A program made the position numbers and the translations under genes. A DNA stretch of 64,000 nucleotides from Lentzea fradiae (GTDB taxonomy: Bacteria; Actinomycetota; Actinomycetes; Mycobacteriales; Pseudonocardiaceae): contig NZ_FNCC01000010.1 of the NCBI RefSeq assembly GCF_900100955.1, positions 222,674-286,673 on the forward strand. The letters run 5' to 3'. The notes under the pieces are model-generated. The model worked only from the letters and a program-made list of their open reading frames with translations. It did not search any database and was not told the DNA's origin. Within the stretch, counting starts at the first letter, position 1; each line of letters starts with the position of its first letter. Shown here in pieces: positions 1-9,263 of this stretch.

Positions 1-1086
1 CGGGTGTCCCGCCGCGTCGAGGGCGGCGTTCGCGGCGTCCGGGTCGAACGGGCGTTCCTGACCGGGCTCCGGCCGCCAGTGCCACTTCGCGAACACCGGC
101 GGCACCAGCCCGGCGCCCTTCTCCGCGTAGCCGTGGTTCACCCGATCCACCAGCGCGTCGAGGTCGATCGCCTGCGCGATCGCCCGCCGCACCCGCACGT
201 CCCGCAGCGCCGGGTGGCCGTCGCCGATCGGCTCACCGGTGCGGGTGCGGGCACCGGGGTTGATCAGCAGCTCGGTGAAGCGGCGGCCCTGCGCCTGGTT
301 GCGCGTCACGCCCGCCTTGCCCTCCAGCGAGTCGAACTGCGCCGGCGCCATGCGGTTGACCAGGTCGATCTCGCCCTTGGCCAGCGCCTGCACCGCGGCG
401 TCGGAGTTCTGGAAGTACACGAAGTGCAGCTCGTCGTACTTCGGCGCGCCCCGCCAGTAGCCCTCGTTGGCGCGCAGCTTGATGAACTGCCCCGGCACGT
501 GCTCGGTCAGCACGAACGGCCCGGAACCGACCACCGGCATGCGGTCGTTGGCGTAGTCCTTGACGCTGCCGACCTGCTCCCACACGTGTCTGGGCACGAT
601 CGGGACGTCGAGCGCGAGCATCGTGACCTGCGGCGCCTTCGTCCTGATCACGACCGTGCGGTCGTCGGGGGCGGTGACGGACTCGAAGTTCGCGACGAAG
701 CTGCCGTTGGCGGTGCGGGCGGCCTCGTCGGTGAGCATCAGGTTGTAGGTGAACGCCACGTCGTGGGCGGTGATGGGCTCCCCGTCGGACCACTTCTTGC
801 CGTCGGGGACGGTGAAGGTCCAGGTGAGCTTGTCCGGTGAGGCTTCCCAGCGTCTCGCCAGGCCCTCCACGACCGCCTGGTCGTCGGCCGAGTACGCCGT
901 GAGGTAGTCGTACATCAGCTTGTTGATCTCCGTGCTCGACTGGAACACGGCCAGGAACGGGTTCAACGAGTCGATCTGCTGCACGATCGCGACCTTGAGG
1001 ATCACCGGTGCCTGGGCCGTGGCCGCGGGCGCGGCCAGACCCAGCGTCGTCGCCACCGCGAGCAACACGCACAACTTCACCCGCAC
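1..1086 (-). CDS. ABC transporter substrate-binding protein, peptide/oligopeptide type (3' end beyond window)
   Basis: This is the N-terminal 362 residues of an extracellular solute-binding protein of family 5 (SBP_bac_5), which delivers peptides or similar solutes to an ABC importer. A GTG start at 1086 opens an export signal (KLCVLLAVATTLGLAAPAATAQA). The mature part begins VILKVAIVQQIDSLNPF, the usual start of this family. Further family blocks are DKLTWTFTVPDGKKWSDGEP, HDVAFTYNLM and YWRGAPKYDELHFVYFQ. The frame stays open to the window edge, so the C-terminus is cut off. No lipobox cysteine is evident in the signal. The divergent neighbours are two peptidases, which fits a peptide-scavenging locus. 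Confidence 0.88.
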   Translation of the reverse strand, partial: MRVKLCVLLAVATTLGLAAPAATAQAPVILKVAIVQQIDSLNPFLAVFQSSTEINKLMYDYLTAYSADDQAVVEGLARRWEASPDKLTWTFTVPDGKKWSDGEPITAHDVAFTYNLMLTDEAARTANGSFVANFESVTAPDDRTVVIRTKAPQVTMLALDVPIVPRHVWEQVGSVKDYANDRMPVVGSGPFVLTEHVPGQFIKLRANEGYWRGAPKYDELHFVYFQNSDAAVQALAKGEIDLVNRMAPAQFDSLEGKAGVTRNQAQGRRFTELLINPGARTRTGEPIGDGHPALRDVRVRRAIAQAIDLDALVDRVNHGYAEKGAGLVPPVFAKWHWRPEPGQERPFDPDAANAALDAAGHP

Positions 1087-1128
1087 GAAAACCCCTCTTC
1101 CCCAGCAGCCCGCCGCTAACTTACCGGT

Positions 1129-1956
1129 GTGCGGATCATGATCTCGGCGGACATGGAAGGCGCCACCGGAGTCACCTGGACCGGGGACGTCCTTCCGGGA
1201 ACCGAGCAGTGGCAGCGCTTCCGGCGGCTGTTCACCGGCGACGTCAACGCCTGCGTCACCGGCCTGCTCGCCGGCGGCGCGACCGGCGTGCTGGTCAACG
1301 AGGCCCACTCCTCCCAGCGCAACCTGCTGCTCGAGGACCTGCATCCCGGCGCCCGGCTGCTCACCGGCCGGCACAAGCCGCTGTCGATGATGCAGGGCGT
1401 CGACACCGGCGTCGACGGCGTGGTGTTCCTCGGCTACCACACCGGTGCCGGCGCGCCCGGCGTGCTCGCCCACACCTACCTGGAGAACTCCATCACCGGC
1501 GTGTGGCTCGACGGCGTGCCCGCCTCCGAGGGCCGCCTCAACGCCGCGCTGGCCGCCGAGCACGGCGTGCCGGTGCTGCTGGTCACCGGCGACGACCTCA
1601 CCTGCGCCGACGCCCTCGCCTACGCGCCAGGGGCGCAGGTCGTGGCGGTCAAGGACTGCGTGTCGCGCTACGCCGCCGTGTGCCTGCCACCCGCCGTCAC
1701 CGCCGACAGGATCACCGCGGCGGCGACGGCCGCGATGTCCCACGCCGGGCACACCACCGGTGCGGTGACGGCGCACCGCGTCGAGGTCGAGTTCGACGCC
1801 ACCCACCTCGCCGAGGCCGCCGCCGTCGTCCCCACCGTCGAGCAGATCGGCGTGCGCCGCGTGGGCTTCGACGCGGAGTCCATGACCGCGGCGATGAAGG
1901 CGTTCAAGGTGGTCACCTACGTCGCGTCCGGGGCCGTCGAAGGCATCTACGGCTGA
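1129..1956 (+). CDS. M55 family D-aminopeptidase (DppA-like)
   Basis: The 275-residue product matches zinc-dependent D-aminopeptidases of family M55, which release N-terminal D-amino acids from short peptides such as D-Ala-D-Ala. Likely metal ligands D8, E10, H60 and H104 are present (ISADMEGATG, NEAHSSQRN, GYHTGAG), with H115 as a catalytic candidate; these positions agree with my memory of Bacillus DppA. There is no signal peptide, so it is cytoplasmic. The GTG at 1129 is preceded by TAACTT at 1117-1122 with six bases between, so the mRNA is probably leaderless. It faces the peptide-binding protein gene divergently and is followed 17 bp later by an M20 peptidase. Confidence 0.9.
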   Translation: MRIMISADMEGATGVTWTGDVLPGTEQWQRFRRLFTGDVNACVTGLLAGGATGVLVNEAHSSQRNLLLEDLHPGARLLTGRHKPLSMMQGVDTGVDGVVFLGYHTGAGAPGVLAHTYLENSITGVWLDGVPASEGRLNAALAAEHGVPVLLVTGDDLTCADALAYAPGAQVVAVKDCVSRYAAVCLPPAVTADRITAAATAAMSHAGHTTGAVTAHRVEVEFDATHLAEAAAVVPTVEQIGVRRVGFDAESMTAAMKAFKVVTYVASGAVEGIYG

Positions 1957-1973
1957 AACGTAGGGTGGCGGCC

Positions 1974-3275
1974 ATGACGCTGGACGTGGCACAGCTCTGT
2001 GCGCAGCTCATCCGCTTCGACACGACCAACCGCGGCGGCGGTGAGTCCGCGGGCGAACGGGAGGCCGCCGACCACGTCGCCGCCGTCCTGCACGACGCCG
2101 GCGTGGCACCCACCCTGCTCGAACCCGCGCCGCGGCGCACCAACGTGCTCGCCCGCGTCCCCGGCACCGACCCGTCGCTGCCCGCCGTGCTCGTCCACGC
2201 CCACCTCGACGTCGTGCCCGCCGACCCCGCCGAGTGGAGCTTCGACCCGTTCGGCGGTGAGATCCGCGACGGGTTCGTGCACGGCCGCGGCGCCGTCGAC
2301 ATGAAGGACATGGTCGCGATGACGCTGGCCGTGGTCCACCGCTGGCACACCGAGGGCCGCCGCCCGCGCCGCGACGTCGTGCTGGCGTTCGTCGCCGACG
2401 AGGAGGACCAGGGCGCCCACGGCGCGCACTGGCTCGTCGAGCACCACGCCGCCCACTTCGCCGGGGTGCGGGCCGCCATCAGCGAGTCCGGCGGCTTCTC
2501 CTTCGACGTCGGCACCGCCTCGGGGGACACCGTCCGGCTCTACCCCGTCGGCACCGCCGAACGCGGCACCTCCCACCTGCGCCTCACCGCCACCGGCCGC
2601 GCAGGGCACGGCTCTCGCCGCAACGACAGCAACGCCGTCACCGCCCTGGTCACCACCCTGGCCCGCCTCGCCGCGCACGACCACCCGGTGCGGCTCACCC
2701 CGACCGCCGAGGCGTTCCTCGTCGGCGCCGGCAAGGCGCTGGGCGTGGAGGTCGACCTCGACGACGTCGACGCCACCATCGCCCGCCTCGGCCCCGCCGC
2801 CAAGCTCGTCGAGAACACCGTGCGCTGCTCGACGACGCCGACCGTGCTGCAGGCCGGCTACAAGGTCAACGTCATCCCCGGCACCGCCACCGCCCAGGTC
2901 GACGTCCGCACCCTGCCCGGCACCGTCGACGAGCTCGTCGCCACCGTCGACGCGCTGCTCGAACCCGGCGTGACCCGCGAGTTCCTCGAACACCAGCCGC
3001 CCGTCGAGGCCCCGATCGACACCCCGTGGTTCACCGCGATGGCCGACGCGCTGCGCGACGAGGACCCCCGCGCCACCGTCGTGCCGTACTGCCTGGGCGG
3101 CGGCACCGACGCCAAGGCGTTCAGCAGGCTCGGCATCGACTGCTACGGCTTCGCCCCGCTGCTGCTGCCCGCCGGGTACGACTACCGCGCGATGGCCCAC
3201 GGCGTCGACGAACGCGTCCCCGTCTCCGGACTGGAGTTCGGCGCCCGCGTGCTCGACCGCTTCCTGTCGAGCTGA
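1974..3275 (+). CDS. M20 family metallopeptidase (ArgE/DapE/CPG2 type)
   Basis: The 433-residue product is a di-zinc amidohydrolase of family M20, cutting N-acyl amino acids or dipeptides. Visible metal and catalytic positions are H77 and D79 (HAHLDVVPA), D109 (GRGAVDMKD), E143/E144 (ADEEDQG), and a C-terminal GGGTDAK block that carries the usual late ligand region. The central part (residues about 190-310) is the dimerisation/lid domain. The ATG at 1974 follows a TAGGGT box (1961-1966) by seven bases, so it may have its own leaderless promoter despite the short gap to the upstream D-aminopeptidase. The exact substrate cannot be read from the sequence. Confidence 0.9.
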   Translation: MTLDVAQLCAQLIRFDTTNRGGGESAGEREAADHVAAVLHDAGVAPTLLEPAPRRTNVLARVPGTDPSLPAVLVHAHLDVVPADPAEWSFDPFGGEIRDGFVHGRGAVDMKDMVAMTLAVVHRWHTEGRRPRRDVVLAFVADEEDQGAHGAHWLVEHHAAHFAGVRAAISESGGFSFDVGTASGDTVRLYPVGTAERGTSHLRLTATGRAGHGSRRNDSNAVTALVTTLARLAAHDHPVRLTPTAEAFLVGAGKALGVEVDLDDVDATIARLGPAAKLVENTVRCSTTPTVLQAGYKVNVIPGTATAQVDVRTLPGTVDELVATVDALLEPGVTREFLEHQPPVEAPIDTPWFTAMADALRDEDPRATVVPYCLGGGTDAKAFSRLGIDCYGFAPLLLPAGYDYRAMAHGVDERVPVSGLEFGARVLDRFLSS

Positions 3276-3298
3276 CCGCGGCGTCCGCGTCACCACGA

Positions 3299-3323
3299 CC
3301 GGGGGACGGAGCCCGCCCCCCGG
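3299..3323. terminator. GC-rich hairpin between convergent genes
   Basis: CCGGGGG at 3299-3305 pairs with CCCCCGG at 3317-3323 across an 11-base loop. It lies between the convergent M20 peptidase and flavin-type protein genes, so it could stop transcription from both sides. There is no U-tract, which is usual in actinobacteria. Confidence 0.45.
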
Positions 3324-3334
3324 CGCGGGGATTC

Positions 3335-3910
3335 TCAGCGCGGCGGCAACGGCAGCGGCACCGCGGGCAGCCCGTCGATGCTCTCGATGTTGTACGGCTT
3401 CTTGTTCGTGTACTCGCGGAACTCCTCGTCGGACTTGCGGCCGAAGTACTCCGCGTGCATCAGCCGTTCCTCGCGGTAGTCCATGAACGGCACCGCGAAC
3501 CCGCACGAGTCGCTGATCCGCTCCGCCGAGACCACCACGACCGCCCGCAGCGCAGGACCGTCCGCCTCGCCGAACCCCGCCACCAGCTCCGCGAACCGCG
3601 GGTCGTCGCGGAACACCGGCTCACCGCGGCCGTGCAGCCGCAGCACCTTCGGCGGCCCCTCGAACGCGCACCACATCAGCGTGATGCGGCCGTTCTCCCG
3701 CAGGTGCGCGACCGTCTCGGCGTGGCTGCCGCCGAAGTCGAGGTAGGCCACCGTGCGGTCGTCGAGGATGCGCAGCGTGCCCTGACGGCCCTTGGGCGAG
3801 AGGTTCACGTGCCCCGCGCCGTCCAGCGGCGCGCTGGCCACGAAGAACACCTTCTGGTTCTCGATGAACTCCCACAGCCGCGGCTCGATGCGTTCGTACT
3901 CCTTGCCCAT
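3335..3910 (-). CDS. pyridoxamine 5'-phosphate oxidase family protein
   Basis: The 191-residue product has the split-barrel fold signature of PPOX-family flavin/F420-binding proteins. The N-terminal barrel runs FFVASAPLDGAGHVNLSPKG and then YLDFGGSHAETVAHLRENGRITLMWCAF, where the cofactor phosphate is normally held. The substrate is unknown. The ATG at 3910 is preferred over one six codons upstream because GATACT (complement of 3917-3922) sits six bases before it, as in other leaderless genes here. It converges with the M20 peptidase gene. A C-terminal stretch (EEFREYTNKKPYNIESIDGL) typical of longer actinobacterial members is present. Confidence 0.85.
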   Translation of the reverse strand: MGKEYERIEPRLWEFIENQKVFFVASAPLDGAGHVNLSPKGRQGTLRILDDRTVAYLDFGGSHAETVAHLRENGRITLMWCAFEGPPKVLRLHGRGEPVFRDDPRFAELVAGFGEADGPALRAVVVVSAERISDSCGFAVPFMDYREERLMHAEYFGRKSDEEFREYTNKKPYNIESIDGLPAVPLPLPPR

Positions 3911-3962
3911 GCCCGCAGTATCGATCATGCGGCACGTCCTGTCAGTGCCTTTCCCGGCGGCC

Positions 3963-4553
3963 TCAGGTGAGCCCGGACGCCTCCCGCGCCGCCAGCTCCA
4001 CCCGTGCGCGGTAGGCGGCCCAGTCCTGCTCCGGCAGGTTCGACGCCCCCGGCCGCAGCCCCGCCGTGCCGTCGAGCCCCTCCCGCAGGACGTCCGCGTG
4101 CCCGGCGTGCCGGTTCGTCTCGGCGATCATGTGCACCAGCAGCAGGTGCAACGTCACGTACTTGCGCTCCTGCGGCCACCACGGCACCACCCCCGGCGCG
4201 TCCAGCGGCAGCTCGCCGATCACCGTGTCCGCGAACCGCGCCACCCGCTCGTACAGCGACGTGATGTCCTGCCGCGACTCCCGCGGCGTGGCGACCATGT
4301 CCGCGTTCGGGTCCTCACCGGACTCGATCAGCGCCACCCACGGCAGCTCCTCGCCGAACGACCGCCCCATGCACGCGCCGAAGTACTCCTGCTCCGTCGT
4401 CGCGAGGTGCTTGACCAACCCCAGCAGGTTCGTGCCCGTCGGTGTCAGCGGACGGCGCACGTCGTACTCCGACAGGCCGTCGAGCTTCCACAGCACGGCC
4501 TCGCGGGCGGTGCGCAGGTAGCGGTGCAGGTGGTCTTTGGGATCGGGCGCCAT
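3963..4553 (-). CDS. DinB superfamily protein (DUF664 type)
   Basis: The 196-residue product belongs to the DinB/YfiT-like four-helix bundle group (DUF664), often mycothiol- or bacillithiol-dependent metal-binding transferases. Three histidines fit the metal site: the one in GLVKHLATTEQEYF (residues about 47-60), and two in LLVHMIAETNRHAGHADVLR near residues 135-150. It begins MAPDPKDHLHRYLR at 4553, the standard start for this family; an upstream in-frame ATG would add 32 atypical residues. It is a single gene between the PPOX-like protein and a divergent carboxypeptidase. The substrate is not predictable. Confidence 0.85.
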   Translation of the reverse strand: MAPDPKDHLHRYLRTAREAVLWKLDGLSEYDVRRPLTPTGTNLLGLVKHLATTEQEYFGACMGRSFGEELPWVALIESGEDPNADMVATPRESRQDITSLYERVARFADTVIGELPLDAPGVVPWWPQERKYVTLHLLLVHMIAETNRHAGHADVLREGLDGTAGLRPGASNLPEQDWAAYRARVELAAREASGLT

Positions 4554-4741
4554 GCCGGCCAGCTTCGCAGAGACCGGCACGCGGCGACCGCGAATTTCCC
4601 ACCCACCCCGTGCGTCCACCTGGCCGCAGCGCCTCGTCCCACCCGGCAAGACCCATACCTATGGCGGGATGACGGTGGGGCTTCACACCCACTACACATG
4701 GCGGAGCCATGTCCTGCCGTGGTCCGAAAGGGTTGCCCTGC

Positions 4742-6400
4742 ATGCGAAAAAGCCATCTCAGACCCCTGATCGGGGTCACCGTCGCCGCGAGCGTCGTGTT
4801 CGCCATGGGAGGCGTGCCGACCGGCGCGGCCCCGGACGCCCAGGAGACCTCGACCAACTACCAGGTCAGCAACGTCCGCACCGCCGAGCAGCGCTCCCAG
4901 CTCGCCCGCTCCGGCGCCGCCATCGACTCGGTCGAGGAGCACGGCATCGTCGTGATCACCGCGACCGGCCGCGAGGTGCGCAACCTCAGGGCCCAGGGCT
5001 TCGAGGTCACCGAGCTGCCCAAGCGGATGGAGGCGAACGCCGACATCGGCCCGTTCGACTTCCCCGCCGCCGACTCCAACTACCACAACTACGCCGAGAT
5101 GACCGCCGAGATCAACCAGGTCGTCGCCGCGTACCCGAACCTGGTCTCCCAGCAGGTCATCGGCAAGTCCTACGAGAACCGCGACATCGTCGCGATCAAG
5201 ATCAGCGACAACGTCGCCGCCGACGAGGACGAGCCGGAGGTGCTGTTCACCCACCACCAGCACGCCCGCGAGCACCTCACCGTCGAGATGGCGCTGTACC
5301 TGCTCAACACGTTCACCTCGCAGTACGCGACCGACGCCCGCATCAAGGGCCTCGTCGACACCCGCGAGATCTGGATCATCCCCGACGTCAACCCCGACGG
5401 CGGCGAGTACGACATCGCCACCGGCAGCTACCGGTCGTGGCGCAAGAACCGGCAGCCCAACGCCGGGTCGAGCAACGTCGGCACCGACCTCAACCGCAAC
5501 TGGGGCTACAAGTGGGGCTGCTGCGGCGGTTCCAGCGGCAGCACCGGCTCCGAGACCTACCGCGGCGCCGCCGCCGAGTCTGCGCCCGAGGTCAAGGTCG
5601 TCGCCGACTTCGTGCGCGGCCGCAACGTCGGCGGCAAGCAGCAGATCACCGCCGCCATCGACTTCCACACCTACAGCGAGCTCATCCTGTGGCCGTGGGG
5701 CTGGACCTACGACGACATCGCGCCGGGCCTGACCCAGGACCAGCGCGACACGTTCGCCACCATCGGCCAGTCCATGGCCGCCAGCAACGGCTACACCCCC
5801 GAGCAGTCCAGCGACCTCTACATCACCGACGGCTCGATCCCCGACTGGCTGTGGGGGACGCAGGGCGTCTTCGCCTACACCTTCGAGATGTACCCGGGCA
5901 GCGCCGGCGGCGGCGGCTTCTACCCGCCCGACGAGGTCATCCCGGCGCAGACCTCCCGCAACAAGGAAGCCGTGCTGCAACTGCTCGAACGCGCCGACTG
6001 CCCCTACGAGGCCATCGGCAAGCAGCAGCAGTACTGCGGCGTCGAGGGACCGCCGCCCGGCAAGTACTTCGAGAACGCCACCGACGTCCAGATCAGGGAC
6101 AACACCACGGTCAACTCCCCGATCACGGTCACCGAGGTGACGGGCAACGCGCCGGCGGCGCTCAAGGTCGCCGTCGACATCAAGCACACCTACATCGGTG
6201 ACCTGCGCGTCGAGCTCATCGCCCCGGACGGCACCGCCTACGTGCTGCACAACCGCACCGGCGGCAGCACCGACAACATCAACACCACCTACACCGTCAA
6301 CGCCTCCAGCGAGGTCGCCAACGGCACCTGGCAGCTCAGAGTCCGCGACAACGCCACCTTCGACACCGGCTACATCGACAAGTGGAGCCTGCAGTTCTGA
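4742..6400 (+). CDS. secreted M14 zinc carboxypeptidase with C-terminal P/homoB domain
   Basis: The 552-residue product is an exported carboxypeptidase of family M14. Residues 1-30 form a signal peptide ([20 protein letters not shown], then [10 protein letters not shown]), followed by a propeptide-like region to about residue 105. The catalytic domain shows the zinc motif HxxE at H174-E177 ([13 protein letters not shown]), the substrate-binding [10 protein letters not shown], a third zinc His in AIDFHTYSE, and the catalytic Glu in YTFEMYP. Residues about 440-552 form a P-domain (homoB), which in secreted proteases stabilises or targets the enzyme ([24 protein letters not shown]). The ATG at 4742 is chosen because the signal peptide begins there, with GAAAGGG upstream. 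Confidence 0.93.
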   Translation: MRKSHLRPLIGVTVAASVVFAMGGVPTGAAPDAQETSTNYQVSNVRTAEQRSQLARSGAAIDSVEEHGIVVITATGREVRNLRAQGFEVTELPKRMEANADIGPFDFPAADSNYHNYAEMTAEINQVVAAYPNLVSQQVIGKSYENRDIVAIKISDNVAADEDEPEVLFTHHQHAREHLTVEMALYLLNTFTSQYATDARIKGLVDTREIWIIPDVNPDGGEYDIATGSYRSWRKNRQPNAGSSNVGTDLNRNWGYKWGCCGGSSGSTGSETYRGAAAESAPEVKVVADFVRGRNVGGKQQITAAIDFHTYSELILWPWGWTYDDIAPGLTQDQRDTFATIGQSMAASNGYTPEQSSDLYITDGSIPDWLWGTQGVFAYTFEMYPGSAGGGGFYPPDEVIPAQTSRNKEAVLQLLERADCPYEAIGKQQQYCGVEGPPPGKYFENATDVQIRDNTTVNSPITVTEVTGNAPAALKVAVDIKHTYIGDLRVELIAPDGTAYVLHNRTGGSTDNINTTYTVNASSEVANGTWQLRVRDNATFDTGYIDKWSLQF

Positions 6401-6412
6401 TCGGCTGACGGG

Positions 6413-7621
6413 TCAGGGCGCCGGGGTCGCGGCGTCCTGACACCCGTAGTCACGCACCGGCATCGAGTCGTGCAGCCGGATCCCCTTGGAGTTGAGCTTC
6501 GCCAGCGGCCGCACCAGCCACAGCGGCAACGACGTCGCCACCTGCATCCCGCGCGTCAGCGCCGACACTCCCAGCCGCGTCGCGGGGATGATCGTCTTCG
6601 CCATCCCCAGCGCGAACTCCCTGCTGGCGTGCACGATGTCGCGCATCTCGTCCTCGTACCGGGCGAACGCCGCCTCGTGGTCGGTACCCGCCCCCAGCTC
6701 GCCCGCCAGCACGTACGCGCCCAGCACCGCGAGGCTCGTGCTGCCGCCGATCGCCGGCCCCGGGCAGTACGCCGCGTCCCCGGCCAGCACCACCCGGCCG
6801 CGTGACCAGGTGTCCTCGCGCAGCTGCGTGATCGAGTCGAAGTAGAACGCCCGGTCGGTGTCCAGGTAGGTCAGCCACTCGTCGACCTGCGGGTGCAGGT
6901 CCGCGAGCGCCTCGCGCAGCAGCTGCTTCTGCCGCGCGACGTCGCGGTGGTGGTACTCCAGCTCCGGCGAGCGGAACAGGAACACCGCCCGCGCGTCGTC
7001 GATGTGCCGCGCCCCGTACACCGCGGCGCTGCGCCCCGGCCCGATGTGCCCGGTCATCGCCCCCGGCGCCCCCAGCTCGCGCGGCACCGACAGCACCGCC
7101 AGGTACGCGCCCGTGAAGTGCTTCGCGACCTCGCCGAACACCAGCCGCCGCACGTTCGAGTGCAGCCCGTCCGCCCCGATGACCAGGTCGAACCGCCGCG
7201 GCGCGCCCCGTTCGAAGCTCACCTCGTCCTCGCCGATCGCGGTGATCGAGTCACCGAAGACGTACTCGGCGTCCTCGCACGTGGCGTCGTGGTAGATCTC
7301 GCTCAGGTCGTCACGCATGACCTCCACGTGCCGGTCGGAGGCGGCCGCGAACAGCTTCGTCGCGTCACCGGTGATCGGTTTGCGGGTGCCCTGGCGCAGG
7401 AACGACAGCCGCTCCGTGCCGGTCGCCAGCGCCTCGACCCGCTCCAGCACCCCCATCTTCTCGGAGATCACCATCGCCGGCCCGAACAGGTCGACCGCGT
7501 GACCGCCGGTCTTGCGCAGCACCGGTGACCGCTCCACCACCGTCACCTCGTGCCCGTTGCGCGTGAGCCAGTACGCCAGCACCGGACCGGTGATGCTGGC
7601 CCCGGAAACGAGTATCCGCAC
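6413..7621 (-). CDS. FAD-dependent monooxygenase (PHBH-like)
   Basis: The 402-residue product is a class A flavoprotein monooxygenase. It shows the N-terminal dinucleotide fold VSGASITGPVLAYWL, the DG motif IGADGLHSNVR near residue 155, and the GD motif VLAGDAAYCPGPAIGG near residue 285, which contact FAD. It would hydroxylate an aromatic or polyketide-like substrate with NAD(P)H and O2. The GTG start at 7621 has a strong site (AAGGGGGGA) just upstream. It is divergent from a TetR regulator, and exact 19-bp operators in the shared promoter suggest repression lifted by a small inducer, possibly the substrate. It ends 12 bp from the convergent carboxypeptidase. Confidence 0.92.
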   Translation of the reverse strand: MRILVSGASITGPVLAYWLTRNGHEVTVVERSPVLRKTGGHAVDLFGPAMVISEKMGVLERVEALATGTERLSFLRQGTRKPITGDATKLFAAASDRHVEVMRDDLSEIYHDATCEDAEYVFGDSITAIGEDEVSFERGAPRRFDLVIGADGLHSNVRRLVFGEVAKHFTGAYLAVLSVPRELGAPGAMTGHIGPGRSAAVYGARHIDDARAVFLFRSPELEYHHRDVARQKQLLREALADLHPQVDEWLTYLDTDRAFYFDSITQLREDTWSRGRVVLAGDAAYCPGPAIGGSTSLAVLGAYVLAGELGAGTDHEAAFARYEDEMRDIVHASREFALGMAKTIIPATRLGVSALTRGMQVATSLPLWLVRPLAKLNSKGIRLHDSMPVRDYGCQDAATPAP

Positions 7622-7632
7622 GCCGTCCCCCC

Positions 7633-7651
7633 TTACTTAACGGTCGGTAAG
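7633..7651. promoter_or_regulatory. TetR operator, copy 1 (monooxygenase side)
   Basis: TTACTTAACGGTCGGTAAG is the exact reverse complement of the 19 bases at 7679-7697. It abuts the ribosome site of the monooxygenase gene, so a bound repressor would block that transcript. Confidence 0.8.
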
Positions 7652-7678
7652 CCGCTGGGCGCGACAGTAGCACCGTGA

Positions 7679-7697
7679 CTTACCGACCGTTAAGTAA
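7679..7697. promoter_or_regulatory. TetR operator, copy 2, overlapping the regulator's -10 box
   Basis: CTTACCGACCGTTAAGTAA is an exact inverted copy of 7633-7651, centre to centre 46 bp. Each half is itself a partial palindrome (TTAC-N10-GTAA). Its right end overlaps TAATAT (7695-7700), the likely -10 box of the TetR gene that starts at 7708, which implies autorepression. Confidence 0.8.
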
Positions 7698-7707
7698 TAT
7701 TCGCCGC

Positions 7708-8238
7708 GTGGCCTCCGACACCAAGCAGCGGATCATGCAGACCGCGCGCGAGCTGTTCGCCGTCCAAGGCGTGCAGCAGACCAGCCTGCAGGAGATCGCC
7801 GACCGCCTCGGCATCACCAAACCCGCGCTGTACTACCACTTCTCCTCCCGCGAGGAGCTGATCCGCAGCATCGTCACCCCGCTGCTCGACGACGGCGAAC
7901 GGTTCCTCGCCGACGTCGAGACCCGCGAGAACGTGTCCGCCCGCGAGCTTGTCGAAGGCTTCTTCGCGTTCCACCACCGCCACCGCGAAGACATGCTGCT
8001 GCTGTTATCCGAGCTGACCACCCTCGCCGACCTCGGCCTGATCGACGTCGTGCTCTCGTGGCGCGCCCGCCTCACCACCCTCGTCTACGGCCCGGACGCC
8101 ACCCTGGAGCAACAGGCTCGCGCCGTGCTGGCGTTCGGCGGCATGCAGGACTGCACCATGCAGTTCCCCGACGCGCCGTTCGACGAACTTCGCGACGCAA
8201 CGGTCACAGCGGCATGCGCCGCACTCGGGATCGACTGA
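7708..8238 (+). CDS. TetR/AcrR family transcriptional regulator
   Basis: The 176-residue product has a typical N-terminal TetR helix-turn-helix (TKQRIMQTARELFAVQG, then LQEIADRLGITKPALYYHFS at about residues 24-43) and an all-helical ligand domain. It probably represses itself and the divergent FAD monooxygenase. The GTG at 7708 is chosen because TAATAT lies seven bases upstream. The alternative GTG at 7675 would place the operator inside the coding region and add 11 residues that no TetR family needs. It ends IDVVLSWRARLTTLVYG... and resembles regulators of flavoenzymes, but the ligand is unknown. Confidence 0.9.
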   Translation: MASDTKQRIMQTARELFAVQGVQQTSLQEIADRLGITKPALYYHFSSREELIRSIVTPLLDDGERFLADVETRENVSARELVEGFFAFHHRHREDMLLLLSELTTLADLGLIDVVLSWRARLTTLVYGPDATLEQQARAVLAFGGMQDCTMQFPDAPFDELRDATVTAACAALGID

Positions 8239-8379
8239 TCGGCCTCTCCCCAAGAAGCCGTTCGTGGGCGATCATCACGCGATAGCCCCAGCCAGATGAG
8301 AAACGGCTCTCGAAACCGGTCTCCGCTCACCTGACCGCGGGGTAGGGTCCGCACGAAGAACCACGCCGCCGGGAGAGAA

Positions 8380-9144
8380 ATGCGCGCCGTCGAGATCAGA
8401 CCTGGGGTCCGCATCCGCTGGGTCGAGGTGCCGGGAGCGACCCCCGCCAGGGTGTACCTGCACGGCCTCGGAGCGTCGTCGGCGCCCTACTACGCGGAAG
8501 CCGTCGCACACCCCCTGCTCGCGGGCCGCCGCAGCCTGATGATGGACATGCTCGGCTTCGGCATCAGCGACCGCCCCACCGGCTTCGCCTACTCGCTGGA
8601 AGGCCACGCCGACGCCCTCGCCGTCGCGCTCGCCAAGATCGGCCTGCGCCGCAACGAGATCATCGGCCACAGCATGGGCGGCGCCGTCGCCATCGTGCTC
8701 GCCGCCCGCCACCCCGAGATGGTCCGTTCACTCGTCCTGGTCGACCCGCACGTCGACCCGGCCCGCCCGTCCCTGGGTGCCCCCGGCAGCCGCGGCATCG
8801 CCGCCTACAGCGAAGCCGACTTCCTCAGCCACGGCTACGACCGCGTCCTGCACGACGTGGGCCCGCACTGGGCCGCCACCATGCGCATGGCCGGCCGCGA
8901 AGCCCTCTACCGCAGCGCCGTCGACCTCATCCGCGGCACCTCGCCCACCATGCGCAAACTGCTGATGGAACTGGAGATTCCGCGCGTCTTCCTGCACCCC
9001 GAGGACGCCCCGCCCAGCGGCGGCCGCGAACTGGTCGCCTCCGGCGTGCAGATCGTCTCCGTGCCCAACACCGGCCACAACATCATGATCGACAACGTGG
9101 AGGGCTTCGCCCGCGCCGTCGCCCAGCAACGCCTGTCCGTCTGA
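8380..9144 (+). CDS. alpha/beta hydrolase
   Basis: The 254-residue product is an alpha/beta-fold hydrolase. It has the oxyanion region VYLHGLGASS (residues 25-34), the nucleophile elbow GHSMGG with S98, and the catalytic His in VPNTGHNIMID near the C-terminus; the acid is likely in the IPRVFLHPED segment. It has no signal peptide. The ATG at 8380 is supported by GGGAGAG six bases upstream, with TAGGGT at 8343-8348 as a possible -10 box. It stands alone between a TetR gene and a small secreted protein. It could be an esterase, lactonase or haloalkane-type enzyme; the substrate cannot be told. Confidence 0.88.
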   Translation: MRAVEIRPGVRIRWVEVPGATPARVYLHGLGASSAPYYAEAVAHPLLAGRRSLMMDMLGFGISDRPTGFAYSLEGHADALAVALAKIGLRRNEIIGHSMGGAVAIVLAARHPEMVRSLVLVDPHVDPARPSLGAPGSRGIAAYSEADFLSHGYDRVLHDVGPHWAATMRMAGREALYRSAVDLIRGTSPTMRKLLMELEIPRVFLHPEDAPPSGGRELVASGVQIVSVPNTGHNIMIDNVEGFARAVAQQRLSV

Positions 9145-9263
9145 CCACACCGCGACCGCGCCATCACAGCCGGTCAACCGTGAAGCGTCTCCCTAGAACT
9201 TTTCGGACAGCTTCCTCGATACGGTCGGGCAATTCGTTCGAACCCGTACAGAGGAAGTTCCCC

